Assembly: GCF_900114455.1 (NCBI RefSeq)
Contig: NZ_FOTC01000001.1
Span: 1,141,058 to 1,205,057 of the forward strand
Direction of reading: 5' to 3'
Source of the DNA: Halogranum rubrum
GTDB lineage: Archaea > Halobacteriota > Halobacteria > Halobacteriales > Haloferacaceae
DNA length: 64,000 bases
Under the pieces are notes generated by a model that worked only from the letters and a program-made list of their open reading frames with translations, ran no database searches and had not been told where the DNA came from. Shown one piece after another: positions 41,837-49,543 of the stretch; position 1 is the stretch's first letter, and each line of letters begins with the position of its first letter. The translations under genes were made by a program, and so were the position numbers.

Positions 41837-41878
41837 CTCTCGACACTGAACGTACCCGTCAGTGTCGATACTCGAGAG
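41837..41878. repeat. Long imperfect inverted repeat
   Basis: CGACACTGA (41841-41849) pairs with TCAGTGTCG (41859-41867) around a 9-nt loop, a perfect 9-bp stem. Outside it CTCTCG (41837-41842) can also pair with CGAGAG (41873-41878) across a bulge. It lies 26 nt beyond the 3' end of the polysaccharide deacetylase gene and after the tnpB scar. It may be a transcript-end structure for the deacetylase mRNA, or part of the old element. Confidence 0.5.
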
Positions 41879-41903
41879 TGGGTGTACACTCTGGGTGATG
41901 CCC

Positions 41904-43265
41904 CTACTCAGCAACCGCTGGTTGCATCTTCCACAGGTCCGACGCCGTCAACACTCGCAGGCCGAGTTCGTCGATACGTTCCATCGTCTTGCGGAACTCT
42001 GCGCTCGTGATGCGACTGCCGCCGCCGTCGAGGGTGTGGAACATCACGACGGCGATTTGGCGGTACTTCTTCGCCATCCGGAGGATGTGGTCCGTCGTCT
42101 CCAAGTCGTCGCCGTTCACGCGACTGACGGTCATCGGGCCGGTGATGAGTCCGCTCGCGCCGCGCCCGCCGAGGAAGCCGAGGTGGTGGTACTTCGCCGA
42201 GAGGTCCAGTGTCGTCTCGTCGGCTTTCCCGTACGGGAAGATGATGAACCGCGACCCGGACTCGAAGCCGTTGTCGATGAGCCACTGTTTCGTCTCGCAG
42301 ATCAACCCCTCTTGTTCCGCTGCCGAGTAGGAGGGCAACGGATGCGGTGCCTGGGGGTGGCTGACGATATCCCAGCCTGCTTCCTGCATCTCGGTTAGCC
42401 TCTCGACGTCGATTCGGTCGGCGTCCTCGCTCAGCCACGGAATCGCACCGGCGACGCCGGGGTACCCGTACTCCTGCATGATGGGGAACGCCTTCTCGTA
42501 CTGTGAGAGCGCGATGTCGTCGAACGTGAGAATGACGCCACCTTCGTCCAGTTTCGGTGTTACTCGGAGTTCGTCGATGGTGCACACACCTTCGGACCCC
42601 TGGCCGACCCACGTCTGGAAGCGAATCTCTCGAACGTCTGTGAGGTCTGGCGACCCGAACTCCTCTGTCGGGCCGAAATCTAACCGAGTCCAGCCTTTGA
42701 CGCCGTTTATCGGCTGCCACATGTCGACGCGGTTGTGTCGGTCGGGCGCGAGTAGTTGGAGTCGCACCTGCTCGACTCGGGTCGACCCCGTACCGGAGTG
42801 GACGCCGAGCGAGAGGTCGTACTCGCTGAGGTCGATACCCTCGTCGAAGCGACGATAGACCCACGCTCGCTGGTCGTCGGCCGACGCCGACAGCTGTGCG
42901 GCGTATCCGCCGGCGACGCGGGGTGTTCCGACGTCTATCGACCCGTCGTAGGTGCCCCAGCGACCGAGGTCGTTGAAGTCGTCGAACAGGAGGCCCTGAC
43001 AGCCTAACCGATGGCGACTGTCGAATCCGACGGCGAGTGGGTCGTCGAACTCGGTCTCGTCTAGCTCACAGTCGTCTTCGACGAACAACTGCGTCTCTGT
43101 TTCGTCAGTCGCTGTCGCGCCGACGGCCGGTGCCGGAGTGTCGACGAGGGGGGTCGGCGTAGACGTATTCGTTTCACCTCGTCCAGTACACCCGGCCGCA
43201 CCAGCCAACGTGACGGCACCGAGATGGAGAAATGCCCGTCTCGAATATGGTTTTCGCGGGGACAT
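41904..43265 (-). CDS. Tat lipoprotein polysaccharide deacetylase (CE4/NodB family)
   Basis: The N-terminus is a Tat lipoprotein signal: SRRAFLHLGAVTLAG followed by the lipobox AGC at about residues 24-26, then a Ser/Thr/Pro-rich linker. Residues about 75-235 form a beta-sandwich, perhaps carbohydrate-binding (GCQGLLFDDFNDLGRWGTYD). The C-terminal third is the NodB deacetylase: GGVILTFDD (motif 1, catalytic Asp and metal Asp), DIVSHPQAPHPL (motif 2 His pair, HPxAPH variant of HSxxH), IFPYGKADE and VVMFHTL (motif 5 His). It probably trims acetyl groups from exopolysaccharide or S-layer glycan at the cell surface. Confidence 0.88.
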   Translation of the reverse strand: MSPRKPYSRRAFLHLGAVTLAGAAGCTGRGETNTSTPTPLVDTPAPAVGATATDETETQLFVEDDCELDETEFDDPLAVGFDSRHRLGCQGLLFDDFNDLGRWGTYDGSIDVGTPRVAGGYAAQLSASADDQRAWVYRRFDEGIDLSEYDLSLGVHSGTGSTRVEQVRLQLLAPDRHNRVDMWQPINGVKGWTRLDFGPTEEFGSPDLTDVREIRFQTWVGQGSEGVCTIDELRVTPKLDEGGVILTFDDIALSQYEKAFPIMQEYGYPGVAGAIPWLSEDADRIDVERLTEMQEAGWDIVSHPQAPHPLPSYSAAEQEGLICETKQWLIDNGFESGSRFIIFPYGKADETTLDLSAKYHHLGFLGGRGASGLITGPMTVSRVNGDDLETTDHILRMAKKYRQIAVVMFHTLDGGGSRITSAEFRKTMERIDELGLRVLTASDLWKMQPAVAE

Positions 43266-43360
43266 ACTGTCCTAAAGACACGATCAGCTCTTGGGTATGG
43301 GGAACATACCTCTGAAAAATCGTCCGAGAGATGGCTCCTCGACGTGACAGCGCCCGAGAG

Positions 43361-44539
43361 TTAGTGGCACGGGTCGTCTGTGTGTCCGTCTTCTTGTCCG
43401 CCGTCGGTACTCTCGACGGTGACATCTCTGCTATGTGTTCGCCAGTTGGTATCGGCGAGGGTCGTCTGTCCGTCGCCGACCCGGTCGCCCCACGAGGTGT
43501 ACAGCGTCGGCAACGCGATGCGGACGAACTCGACGACGACGACGAGTAGGAGGGGTGCGAGGAAGATTCCGTACCATCCGAAGAGGAGTGACCCGAAGAT
43601 GTAGGTGAGCATGAGCGTCCCGCTGTGGAGCGTCCCGCCCGAGACGAACGGTCGGAGGACGACGTCGGGGATGGTGTCGACGACGATGAGCGAGAGGAGG
43701 GCGAAGGCGACGACGAACCACAGCGCACCGACCTGCCCGGAGACGACGAGCATGCCGGCCAGATAGGCCGCGACGGGGAAGTAGACGAGTTTCATCCCGA
43801 CGACGGGAATGAGACTCGCGACACCAGTGAGCAAGCCGAGGAGTGCCGGGTACGGAATCGCTGCACCGACGGGTGCGAAGAAGTTGAGGCTGGTGTACGT
43901 GATTGCACCGATAGTTCCCGTGAACACCGCGTTGGCGATGTTGCCGAAGTAGACGTTCTTCAGGTCTTTGTCGACTGCCCGACCGTAGGCTTCGAACGTC
44001 TCGTGGGGGACACACCGGAGACACAGCGCCGACAGTCGACTCCCATCGCGGAGAAGATAGAACGCGAGTGCGAGCATGATGAAGAGATGGAGTACGCCGA
44101 GGCCGACGAACGAAACCAACTGCGTCACGATGGCTAAGACCTGCTGGAGAGTCAGCGTGTCGATGTTCCCGGACATGATTGCATCGAGACCGACGTTCGA
44201 GACGATGTCGTTGACGTACGGGCTGAGTGCTGCCTCGAGACCTTCCAAATCACTGTTTCGGACGAAGCGTAGCAGTTCTTCGACCGCGATGCCGAGCGTC
44301 ACGACGACGATGAGGAGTGCGGGGAGCACTAGGAGAAACATCGAGAGGAACGCCGCGAGTGTCGGCGAGGCGATACGAACGTTGAGACGGCTATAGATGG
44401 GCCGAACCGCGTAGTAGATGAAGACCCCGAAGACGAACGTCCCGATGAACGTGTAGACGGAGTAGAAGAGGATGAGCGCACACACCAATCCGAGAGCGAG
44501 CCACAGTAGCCTGATTCTCTTCTCGAAGCCGGTTGTCAT
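43361..44539 (-). CDS. AI-2E family transporter
   Basis: A 392-residue membrane protein with about eight helices. The pattern is an N-terminal pair of helices (GLVCALILFYSVYTFIGTFV; FGVFIYYAVRPIYSRLNVRI), a long middle segment around residues 90-130, and the C-terminal block typical of AI-2E proteins (IPYPALLGLLTGVASLIPVV; GTLHSGTLMLTYIFGSLLFG; GIFLAPLLLVVVVEFVRIA). Members export autoinducer-2-like compounds or act as Na+/H+ antiporters in some halophiles; either is possible here. The start MTTGFEKRIRLLWLAL at ATG 44539 has TATA-like TAGTTATCC about 27 nt upstream. The tail is acidic and His-rich. Confidence 0.92.
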   Translation of the reverse strand: MTTGFEKRIRLLWLALGLVCALILFYSVYTFIGTFVFGVFIYYAVRPIYSRLNVRIASPTLAAFLSMFLLVLPALLIVVVTLGIAVEELLRFVRNSDLEGLEAALSPYVNDIVSNVGLDAIMSGNIDTLTLQQVLAIVTQLVSFVGLGVLHLFIMLALAFYLLRDGSRLSALCLRCVPHETFEAYGRAVDKDLKNVYFGNIANAVFTGTIGAITYTSLNFFAPVGAAIPYPALLGLLTGVASLIPVVGMKLVYFPVAAYLAGMLVVSGQVGALWFVVAFALLSLIVVDTIPDVVLRPFVSGGTLHSGTLMLTYIFGSLLFGWYGIFLAPLLLVVVVEFVRIALPTLYTSWGDRVGDGQTTLADTNWRTHSRDVTVESTDGGQEDGHTDDPCH

Positions 44540-44634
44540 TATCGGGGGTAAGGGGGGTGGAGGGATAACTACCCATGTCCCGGAACAAAGCCATCGACGG
44601 AAGGAATTTAGTCTCGACGGCCGTTTGTAATCCC

Positions 44635-45000
44635 ATGTCGTTCGCCATCGGGCATTTCGCGCTCGGCGCGGCGGTCACCACCCTCATCGTTACTTACCTC
44701 CTTCCGAACGTCCCCTATCCCCGCACGCTCGTTCTCACCGGCGGATTGTGGGCGTTGGTTCCCGACGCCGCCAAACTGGTGACCAGTCCAAAACTCACTG
44801 CCTTCCACGAGAGCATCTTCGCAGAGTTCTTCTGGTTCCACCGAACGCTGGACCGAATCGACGCACCCGACTCGGCGGGTATCTCGGCGCTGTTCGTCGC
44901 ACTGTTCTTCCTCGTGACCGTCCTCGTCGAGCGTCGAGAGCGACGACAGTTCGGCCGAACGAGTGAGCGCTACGACGACGGAGACGTCCCGACACAGTGA
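44635..45000 (+). CDS. Small membrane protein, metal-hydrolase-like N-terminus
   Basis: A 121-residue protein from ATG 44635 with three transmembrane helices (FAIGHFALGAAVTTLIVTYL; TLVLTGGLWALVPDAAKLVT; GISALFVALFFLVTVLVE). The N-terminal GHFALG and WALVPDAAK segments resemble the H-x-x-D pattern of YdjM-type membrane proteins, and FWFHRTLDRID gives another His/Asp pair, but the protein is much shorter than that family. TATA-like AATTTAG at about 44604-44610 supports the start. It is divergent from the AI-2E transporter gene, with 95 nt between them. Confidence 0.75.
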   Translation: MSFAIGHFALGAAVTTLIVTYLLPNVPYPRTLVLTGGLWALVPDAAKLVTSPKLTAFHESIFAEFFWFHRTLDRIDAPDSAGISALFVALFFLVTVLVERRERRQFGRTSERYDDGDVPTQ

Positions 45001-45083
45001 GGCTCTCAGATTCGACGAAATCGTCGCTGGTGACCGTCGAGAAGAGAGAGAAAGCAGAACAGACGGTTATCTATCGTCCCTGG

Positions 45084-45335
45084 CTACTGCGTGAGTGACG
45101 TTGCTCGCCAGGCGTTGCCGCGCGTCCCAATCGGTTCGATCGTCAGCGGAACCGAACTCCCTGACGGGAGTTGGCGGAGAATCGTTTTGAGTTCATCCGA
45201 GGCGTACTCGACGATATGACGGGTCGCGTTCTGCCCGTCGACGTGGACGGTGAGTGCACCGTACTCGTTCATCTCGCGTTCGATAGTGACCGTCTGTACG
45301 TTCTGCGATTGGCTCGTTGGGGTCGCCTGCGACAT
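45084..45335 (-). CDS. Small conserved-looking haloarchaeal protein
   Basis: An 83-residue beta-rich protein: QTVTIEREMNEYGALTVHVD, then HIVEYASDELKTILRQLPSG and VPLTIEPIGTRGNAWRATS. The NEYGA...GxRGNxW layout is one I associate with small haloarchaeal proteins of unknown function (perhaps the DUF7999 type, from memory and uncertain). ATG 45335 is preferred over 45341 because the TATA-like CTTAAGTTT (minus strand, about 45356-45364) is 25-27 nt upstream. Monocistronic; convergent with the membrane protein gene ending at 45000. Confidence 0.75.
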   Translation of the reverse strand: MSQATPTSQSQNVQTVTIEREMNEYGALTVHVDGQNATRHIVEYASDELKTILRQLPSGSSVPLTIEPIGTRGNAWRATSLTQ

Positions 45336-45569
45336 ACCCAAAAACGGCTGTAGCGCAAACTTAAGTTGTGTCCTTTTACACCTTTGCCGTCCTAGTATGG
45401 CTTATCATTCCACTCTAGGAAAGAACCCTGAAGAATCTCGTATACCTCACCGATATCACCGTTTCATCGTCTACTTCTTGAGACTCTCAACCGAGATGCG
45501 GAAGCGCAACCTGTTCGTGACTACCTATCTACAGGAAAAGACGGCCCGAGAGGACGGATTCGAGACCGT

Positions 45570-45752
45570 TCAGACGGGGCGTCCGTCGCCCTCGGTTCCG
45601 ACGAGGTACGTCCCGTAGGTGACGGCGGCAGTGGCGACGAAGAGTAACAGTTGTTCGAGTGTCGTAACTTCCGGTGCGACTCCCGGGATAAACGCGAGTG
45701 TGCCGGCGACCATCAGGACGAGGCCGACGAGTCCTTTCGTTGTGAAGCCCAT
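45570..45752 (-). CDS. Small two-helix membrane protein
   Basis: A 60-residue protein, MGFTTKGLVGLVLMVAGTLA followed by a loop (FIPGVAPEVTTLEQ) and a second helix (LLLFVATAAVTYGTYLVGTE). The codon bias is good and the two-helix form recurs among haloarchaeal small proteins. No family recognised. It sits alone in a region with several lower-GC gaps. The start ATG 45752 has no clear TATA box. Confidence 0.6.
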   Translation of the reverse strand: MGFTTKGLVGLVLMVAGTLAFIPGVAPEVTTLEQLLLFVATAAVTYGTYLVGTEGDGRPV

Positions 45753-45897
45753 ATCTCTATCACCCCGTTGGTGACCGGGGAGCTAATGAATTTCGCTTTC
45801 CCGCCGAATTTGACTGTTTCGTGCTACCAAGGCCCATGAATTCGAATCACACGCGAGGACGAATCGGCGTCGTGTCCTGGCTCACGAAGATGGTCTC

Positions 45898-46467
45898 TCA
45901 GTCTTCGTAGCGCTCACCAGCCGGTATGACGACGTCGAGCCAGTTCTCTTCGGGGGGAAGCGGACAGGCGAACGTCTCGCTGTACGCACAGAACGGGCTG
46001 TACGCGAGGTTGAAGTCGAGCGTGAACGTGTCGCCGTCGGCGAGTGCGCGTTCGGCTTCGAACTCCATGTACCGGCCGTCGCTGTAGGTCTGTTGTCCGG
46101 TCGTCTTGTCGCGGAACGGAACGAACAGCGGTTCGTCCTCGTCGACGGCCTGCTGGTATGCGGTGAGCGTCTGTTCGGTTCCGTCGATGTCGAACTCGAA
46201 CGTCGCGACGCGGAGATAGCGCACGTTCGGCCCGGCGGAGGTGTCCATCTCGATTGGGTCCGCTTCCGGGTCGTCGTGGACCTCGACGTGACACTCCACA
46301 CGGTACGTTGGGTCGGGGTCGAAGTACGAGAGGCCGTCGAACGTCTCGCGGTCTTCTGGCGGAATTGGCGACTGTGGATGTTCTGCGAAGAACTCGTCTT
46401 TCTGTGTCCGGTTCTCCTGTAGGCGCGCCGCCCACTCGTCGACGTCGAACTCCGCTGTATCGTTCAT
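45898..46467 (-). CDS. DUF1684 family protein
   Basis: A 189-residue protein of the DUF1684 family: WAARLQENRTQKDEFFAEHP with the conserved K-D-x-F-F start, PIPPEDRETFDGLSYFDPDP, then VRYLRVATFEFDIDGTEQTL, FVPFRDKTTGQQTYSDGRYM and FNLAYSPFCAYSETFACPLP with the conserved N-x-A-Y-x-P-x-C-A-Y. The family is widespread in bacteria and haloarchaea with no assigned function. The conserved tyrosines and cysteine hint at a binding pocket. Start ATG 46467. The gene ends 145 nt before the small membrane gene at 45752 on the same strand. Confidence 0.92.
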   Translation of the reverse strand: MNDTAEFDVDEWAARLQENRTQKDEFFAEHPQSPIPPEDRETFDGLSYFDPDPTYRVECHVEVHDDPEADPIEMDTSAGPNVRYLRVATFEFDIDGTEQTLTAYQQAVDEDEPLFVPFRDKTTGQQTYSDGRYMEFEAERALADGDTFTLDFNLAYSPFCAYSETFACPLPPEENWLDVVIPAGERYED

Positions 46468-46586
46468 GGCCTCCGTTGTACATCACGACACCTAACGGTT
46501 GTGAGACGGTCTTCGAGCGGTGAGAAGGCGACCGGGGAGAAGGCGAGGTGCGGGGTGTGAGGGCCGAAGTGGATGGGGAGCGGGAA

Positions 46587-46835
46587 CTACTGCTTGTACT
46601 CGTGACCGACGACGAACGCGACCAGATTGAGGAGGAGCAGACCGACGAACACGTAGGCCTCACTCGCGTCGAGTCCCCCTGCGAGGAGTGGGAGATACAG
46701 GAAGGGCATGGAGACGGCAGCCCAAAACCCGACGAAACGGACCGGTGCGACGAGCATCTCTCGGCCGCGCTGGACCGGGAACGTGGTGGTGAACTGGCTG
46801 GTTCGTTCGGTGAGTTGGGTGGAGGGATTCGACAT
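46587..46835 (-). CDS. Small membrane protein
   Basis: An 82-residue protein from ATG 46835 with a hydrophilic start (MSNPSTQLTERTSQFTTTFP) and two transmembrane helices (VRFVGFWAAVSMPFLYLPLL; AYVFVGLLLLNLVAFVVGHE). The pattern resembles small haloarchaeal hypothetical membrane proteins. The frame is open to 46862, but ATG 46835 gives a conventional start. It borders the AT-rich island that follows. No function can be proposed. Confidence 0.7.
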   Translation of the reverse strand: MSNPSTQLTERTSQFTTTFPVQRGREMLVAPVRFVGFWAAVSMPFLYLPLLAGGLDASEAYVFVGLLLLNLVAFVVGHEYKQ

Positions 46836-47435
46836 GGTGGTGAGACCTCGTACTTCCAACATCTACCCAGGGGAACATATAGGGAGATGAGCCTTTGTCT
46901 TCTTTCGGGGCGTTTCACTCTCATAGTGAGTGTATAATAGACGTTTCAATACGGATTCAGAAGCCTTTAGAACGTTTATTATTTCTTCTAAGTCTTTTTC
47001 TACCACATAGACATTGCCACAATCGTTCGGCGCTAAGTCTGGTAAAACAGTCGATGTCAGAAATGACTCAGGTATCAAAGTCGACGAAGCGGTAACTCGT
47101 CGTGTCTCGAATAGCTACGAAAACGTGTGCGGAGTAGACATCCGAATGGGGTCGACCTGGCCGCCTGTGAGACGGCCAGTATCGTACCCGCAGCAGGCCG
47201 GATGCAACACAATGCTCCGTTGGTAACGCACTGCCCGAACGGGTAAACCGACACGGGAGAGAGGCGAATCGGTCCGCAACCGAGTTCGGGGTGCGTATGA
47301 GTACACAGGAGGGGTTGATACGTAGCTATGATTCGGCTACTGGACGACAGGCACGGCCTACTCACCGCGAAAGGCCCGTTGCCGACGGTCACCGACGCAA
47401 CCGGTTTTATTATGCCGACGACGCTCCCTCTCGGT
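46836..47435. other. 600-nt gene-poor island, AT-richer, with local hairpins
   Basis: From 46836 to 47100 the sequence is clearly AT-richer than its surroundings (for example the T-rich run 46960-47010). An open frame on the minus strand (to about 47078) has a segment CGNVYVVEKDLEEIINVLKA unlike a random shadow, but no good start or family. From 47101 to 47300 there is GC-normal sequence with a 7-bp hairpin CTGGCCG/CGGCCAG (47157-47179) and CCCG-AA-CGGG. It may be a decayed element or contain a non-coding RNA; I cannot tell. The last 30 nt hold the promoter of the gene at 47436. Confidence 0.45.
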
Positions 47436-47714
47436 ATGGCAGACCTCAACCGCATCGCGAAGCGAATTCACAACATCAGCCCCAAACCGCTTCGTCTGAC
47501 GCTCGACGACGGGTCGACGGCGGTCTATCACCTCTCCAGTACTGAGTGGTTCCAGACGGAGTTCCAAGGCCAAGGGACACGCGAGGGCGACGACGCCGAC
47601 TACCGATTCACCACGACGGCAGACGAATCAGCCGTCATCGTCGGCCGAAAAAGTACCGACGACGACGGGTGGGCGATGATTGGGGAAGTCGTCGAAGTGG
47701 AACGCGTCGAATGA
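47436..47714 (+). CDS. Small hypothetical protein
   Basis: A 92-residue soluble protein from ATG 47436 (MADLNRIAKRIHNISPKPLR). The rest looks like a small beta-barrel or SH3-like fold (LTLDDGSTAVYHLSSTEWFQ; YRFTTTADESAVIVGRK; DDGWAMIGEVVEVERVE). A strong TATA box GGTTTTATTA at about 47402-47411 is centred 28-29 nt upstream, which supports a real leaderless gene. No family recognised. It is convergent with the EamA transporter gene, 36 nt apart. Confidence 0.75.
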   Translation: MADLNRIAKRIHNISPKPLRLTLDDGSTAVYHLSSTEWFQTEFQGQGTREGDDADYRFTTTADESAVIVGRKSTDDDGWAMIGEVVEVERVE

Positions 47715-47750
47715 GTCCAAGCGTTGCCAAAACGTAGCCGCGGACAGCGT

Positions 47751-48680
47751 TCAAGACGAGACGGACGATGTCGGCCCGAGTGCCTCTCGAATCGCCTCGC
47801 GTTTGAGCAAGAGGAATCCGATAAAGATGAGGAAAAACCCACCGAACGTCGCCGGCGTCGGTGCTTCTCTCAGTACGACCCACCCGCTGAGCGCCGCGAA
47901 TATCGGGGCGACGTAGGAGACGAGGTTGATTTGGATGGGGCCGAGGCGCTCCAGTAAGTCGAAATAGATGAGGAATCCGATTGCGCTGGCACCGATCGAC
48001 AGATAGGCCATCGACCACAAGACGTCGAACGAGGTCCACGCGACACCTGCTGGCGACTCGCCGAGTGCGATGCTGAGCAGGTGCATCAACAGCGCCCCGC
48101 CGAGCATCGACCACGCCTCCATCGACTCGATGGGCATCTGTGCGTCGACGCGGCCAGTCAACACGCTGCCGAGCGCGAACGACGCCGCCGCCGCGAGCAC
48201 GAGCAGTTTGGCGACGAACCCACCGGTGAGCAGGTTGTTCGGGTCGAGGTCCGCGAGAACGGCGACACCGACGAGTCCCAAGAGGAGACCGAACACACCG
48301 AGCGCCGACAGTCGCTCCTCTGGCAAGAACACCCGTGCGAATCCCGTCGTCAAGACGGGCGAGAGACTCACGATGACCGCCGCTGCTGCGCTGTTGACCG
48401 CGGGACTCGTCTCACCGACGAACAAGAGCGCGTGGTATGCGGCGATGAGGAGCACCGACCCGATGGCGACGAGCGTCCACTGCCCACGACCACGTGGAAG
48501 CGGGTCGTCGAGAACGACGACGGCGTAGGCTAACATGATGACGCCGGCGATGTCGTAGCGAACGGCGGCGAACAACACGGGAGGAATTCCGGCGAGCAGG
48601 CCGGCTTTGATAGCCATGAACGCCGACCCCCAGAGGGCCGCGAGAACGACGAAGAGTAAGAGGTTCCGTACGCGGGTCAC
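47751..48680 (-). CDS. DMT superfamily transporter (two EamA domains)
   Basis: A 309-residue protein with ten transmembrane helices in two EamA repeats (about 5-140 and 150-290). The repeats begin LLLFVVLAALWGSAFMAIKA and AKLLVLAAAASFALGSVLTG and contain the family blocks FAAVRYDIAGVIMLAYAVVV and ALGVFGLLLGLVGVAVLADL in repeat 1 and WSMAYLSIGASAIGFLIYFD in repeat 2. Such drug/metabolite transporters export or import small metabolites; the substrate here is unknown. The end is convergent with the small gene at 47436. Confidence 0.93.
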   Translation of the reverse strand: MTRVRNLLLFVVLAALWGSAFMAIKAGLLAGIPPVLFAAVRYDIAGVIMLAYAVVVLDDPLPRGRGQWTLVAIGSVLLIAAYHALLFVGETSPAVNSAAAAVIVSLSPVLTTGFARVFLPEERLSALGVFGLLLGLVGVAVLADLDPNNLLTGGFVAKLLVLAAAASFALGSVLTGRVDAQMPIESMEAWSMLGGALLMHLLSIALGESPAGVAWTSFDVLWSMAYLSIGASAIGFLIYFDLLERLGPIQINLVSYVAPIFAALSGWVVLREAPTPATFGGFFLIFIGFLLLKREAIREALGPTSSVSS

Positions 48681-48762
48681 GTAGACGCTCGTCGCGGTGC
48701 CCGCGTCAAGTTTTCGTTCTCGGCACCGCTACCCTCGTCTCGGCGGTAGCGCTCTTCGACGG

Positions 48763-48909
48763 TTAGACTAGCCGCCGCGACATGATGATAATGCCCAACA
48801 CGAGCAAGCCGATACCCCAGTACAGCGAGTCGCCGGGGAGAAAGGCGAGCAGAAGTGTGACGATGCCGGACGTGACCAGCGACCAACCGATTGTCGTATC
48901 GTAACTCAC
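48763..48909 (-). CDS. Small two-helix membrane protein
   Basis: A 48-residue protein from GTG 48909: MSYDTTIGWSLVTSGIVTLL and a second helix (LYWGIGLLVLGIIIMSRRL). The frame is open upstream to 48951, but that part is Arg-rich (MARRLFRRRAVTT) and unlike a haloarchaeal N-terminus, so I start at the GTG. Small two-helix proteins of this size are frequent in haloarchaea. Function unknown. Confidence 0.55.
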   Translation of the reverse strand: MSYDTTIGWSLVTSGIVTLLLAFLPGDSLYWGIGLLVLGIIIMSRRLV

Positions 48910-48982
48910 AGCAGTAGTTACTGCCCGCCGACGGAAAAGCCGACGGGCCACTGATAGCTATTCTCTGATGTTCGGACCAGAT

Positions 48983-49480
48983 TCAGGCCGCTCGTCGCTC
49001 GTCTCGGAGCGCCCGTAACACGTCCTGTCGAGCGATGATACCGACGAGCACGCCGCCGTCGTCGACGACGGGCAGGCGGTTGATGTCGCGTTCGTCGTCG
49101 GCCAGCAAGTCGAGGACGTGGTCGAAGTCGTCGTCGGGAGCGACGGTGACGACGTCCGTCGTCATCACGTCGCGAACGGGTTTTCCGGCGCTTCGCACGG
49201 CATCGACGCCCAAATCGAGGTCCTTCCACGAGACGTCGACGGCGTAGGTCAGCGTCTCCATGAACGGAGGAAATCCGACGGGAATCCACAGCGTCCGGTC
49301 TTTCGTCTGGAACAGACTCACGACGTCCTGCTGGGTGACGATTCCGACCACGTGGCCGTCGTCGTCGACGACGGGAAAGCCGTTGAAGTCCGCGTTCGCG
49401 AGTCGGCCGAGGACGTCGCTCACGTCGTCGTCGGGTCCAACTGTCTCGACAGTCGTCCGCATGATGTCTTTGGCGTCCAC
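48983..49480 (-). CDS. CBS domain-containing protein
   Basis: A 165-residue protein made of two CBS modules (about 1-60 and 100-160). They are recognisable by the repeated pattern DIMRTTVETVGPDDDVSDVL ... GFPVVDDDGHVVGIVTQQDV and DVMTTDVVTVAPDDDFDHVL ... LPVVDDGGVLVGIIARQDVL. A 30-residue insert (TLWIPVGFPPFMETLTYAVD) joins them. Stand-alone CBS pairs bind adenosine nucleotides and act as energy sensors or regulators of partner proteins. Start ATG 49480. It lies 63 nt beyond the 3' end of the dpp-like operon on the same strand. Confidence 0.93.
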   Translation of the reverse strand: MDAKDIMRTTVETVGPDDDVSDVLGRLANADFNGFPVVDDDGHVVGIVTQQDVVSLFQTKDRTLWIPVGFPPFMETLTYAVDVSWKDLDLGVDAVRSAGKPVRDVMTTDVVTVAPDDDFDHVLDLLADDERDINRLPVVDDGGVLVGIIARQDVLRALRDERRAA

Positions 49481-49543
49481 AGCGGAGAGAGGTGTCGCCG
49501 AGAGAAGAAGTCGCCGCCATTTCTCGGCGGCTGAGACCGAACT

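Noticed and set aside
45397-45618. 73-codon ORF (MAYHSTLGKNPEESRIPH...) with CTTTTAC upstream
   Set aside because: The TATA-like element is too close (about 21 nt), codon bias is poor, and the end overlaps the small membrane gene. It could be a real small protein, but the evidence is too weak to list.
47101-47300. Possible RNase P or SRP RNA in the structured region
   Set aside because: Hairpins are present, but I could not find the conserved helices or signature sequences of either RNA.
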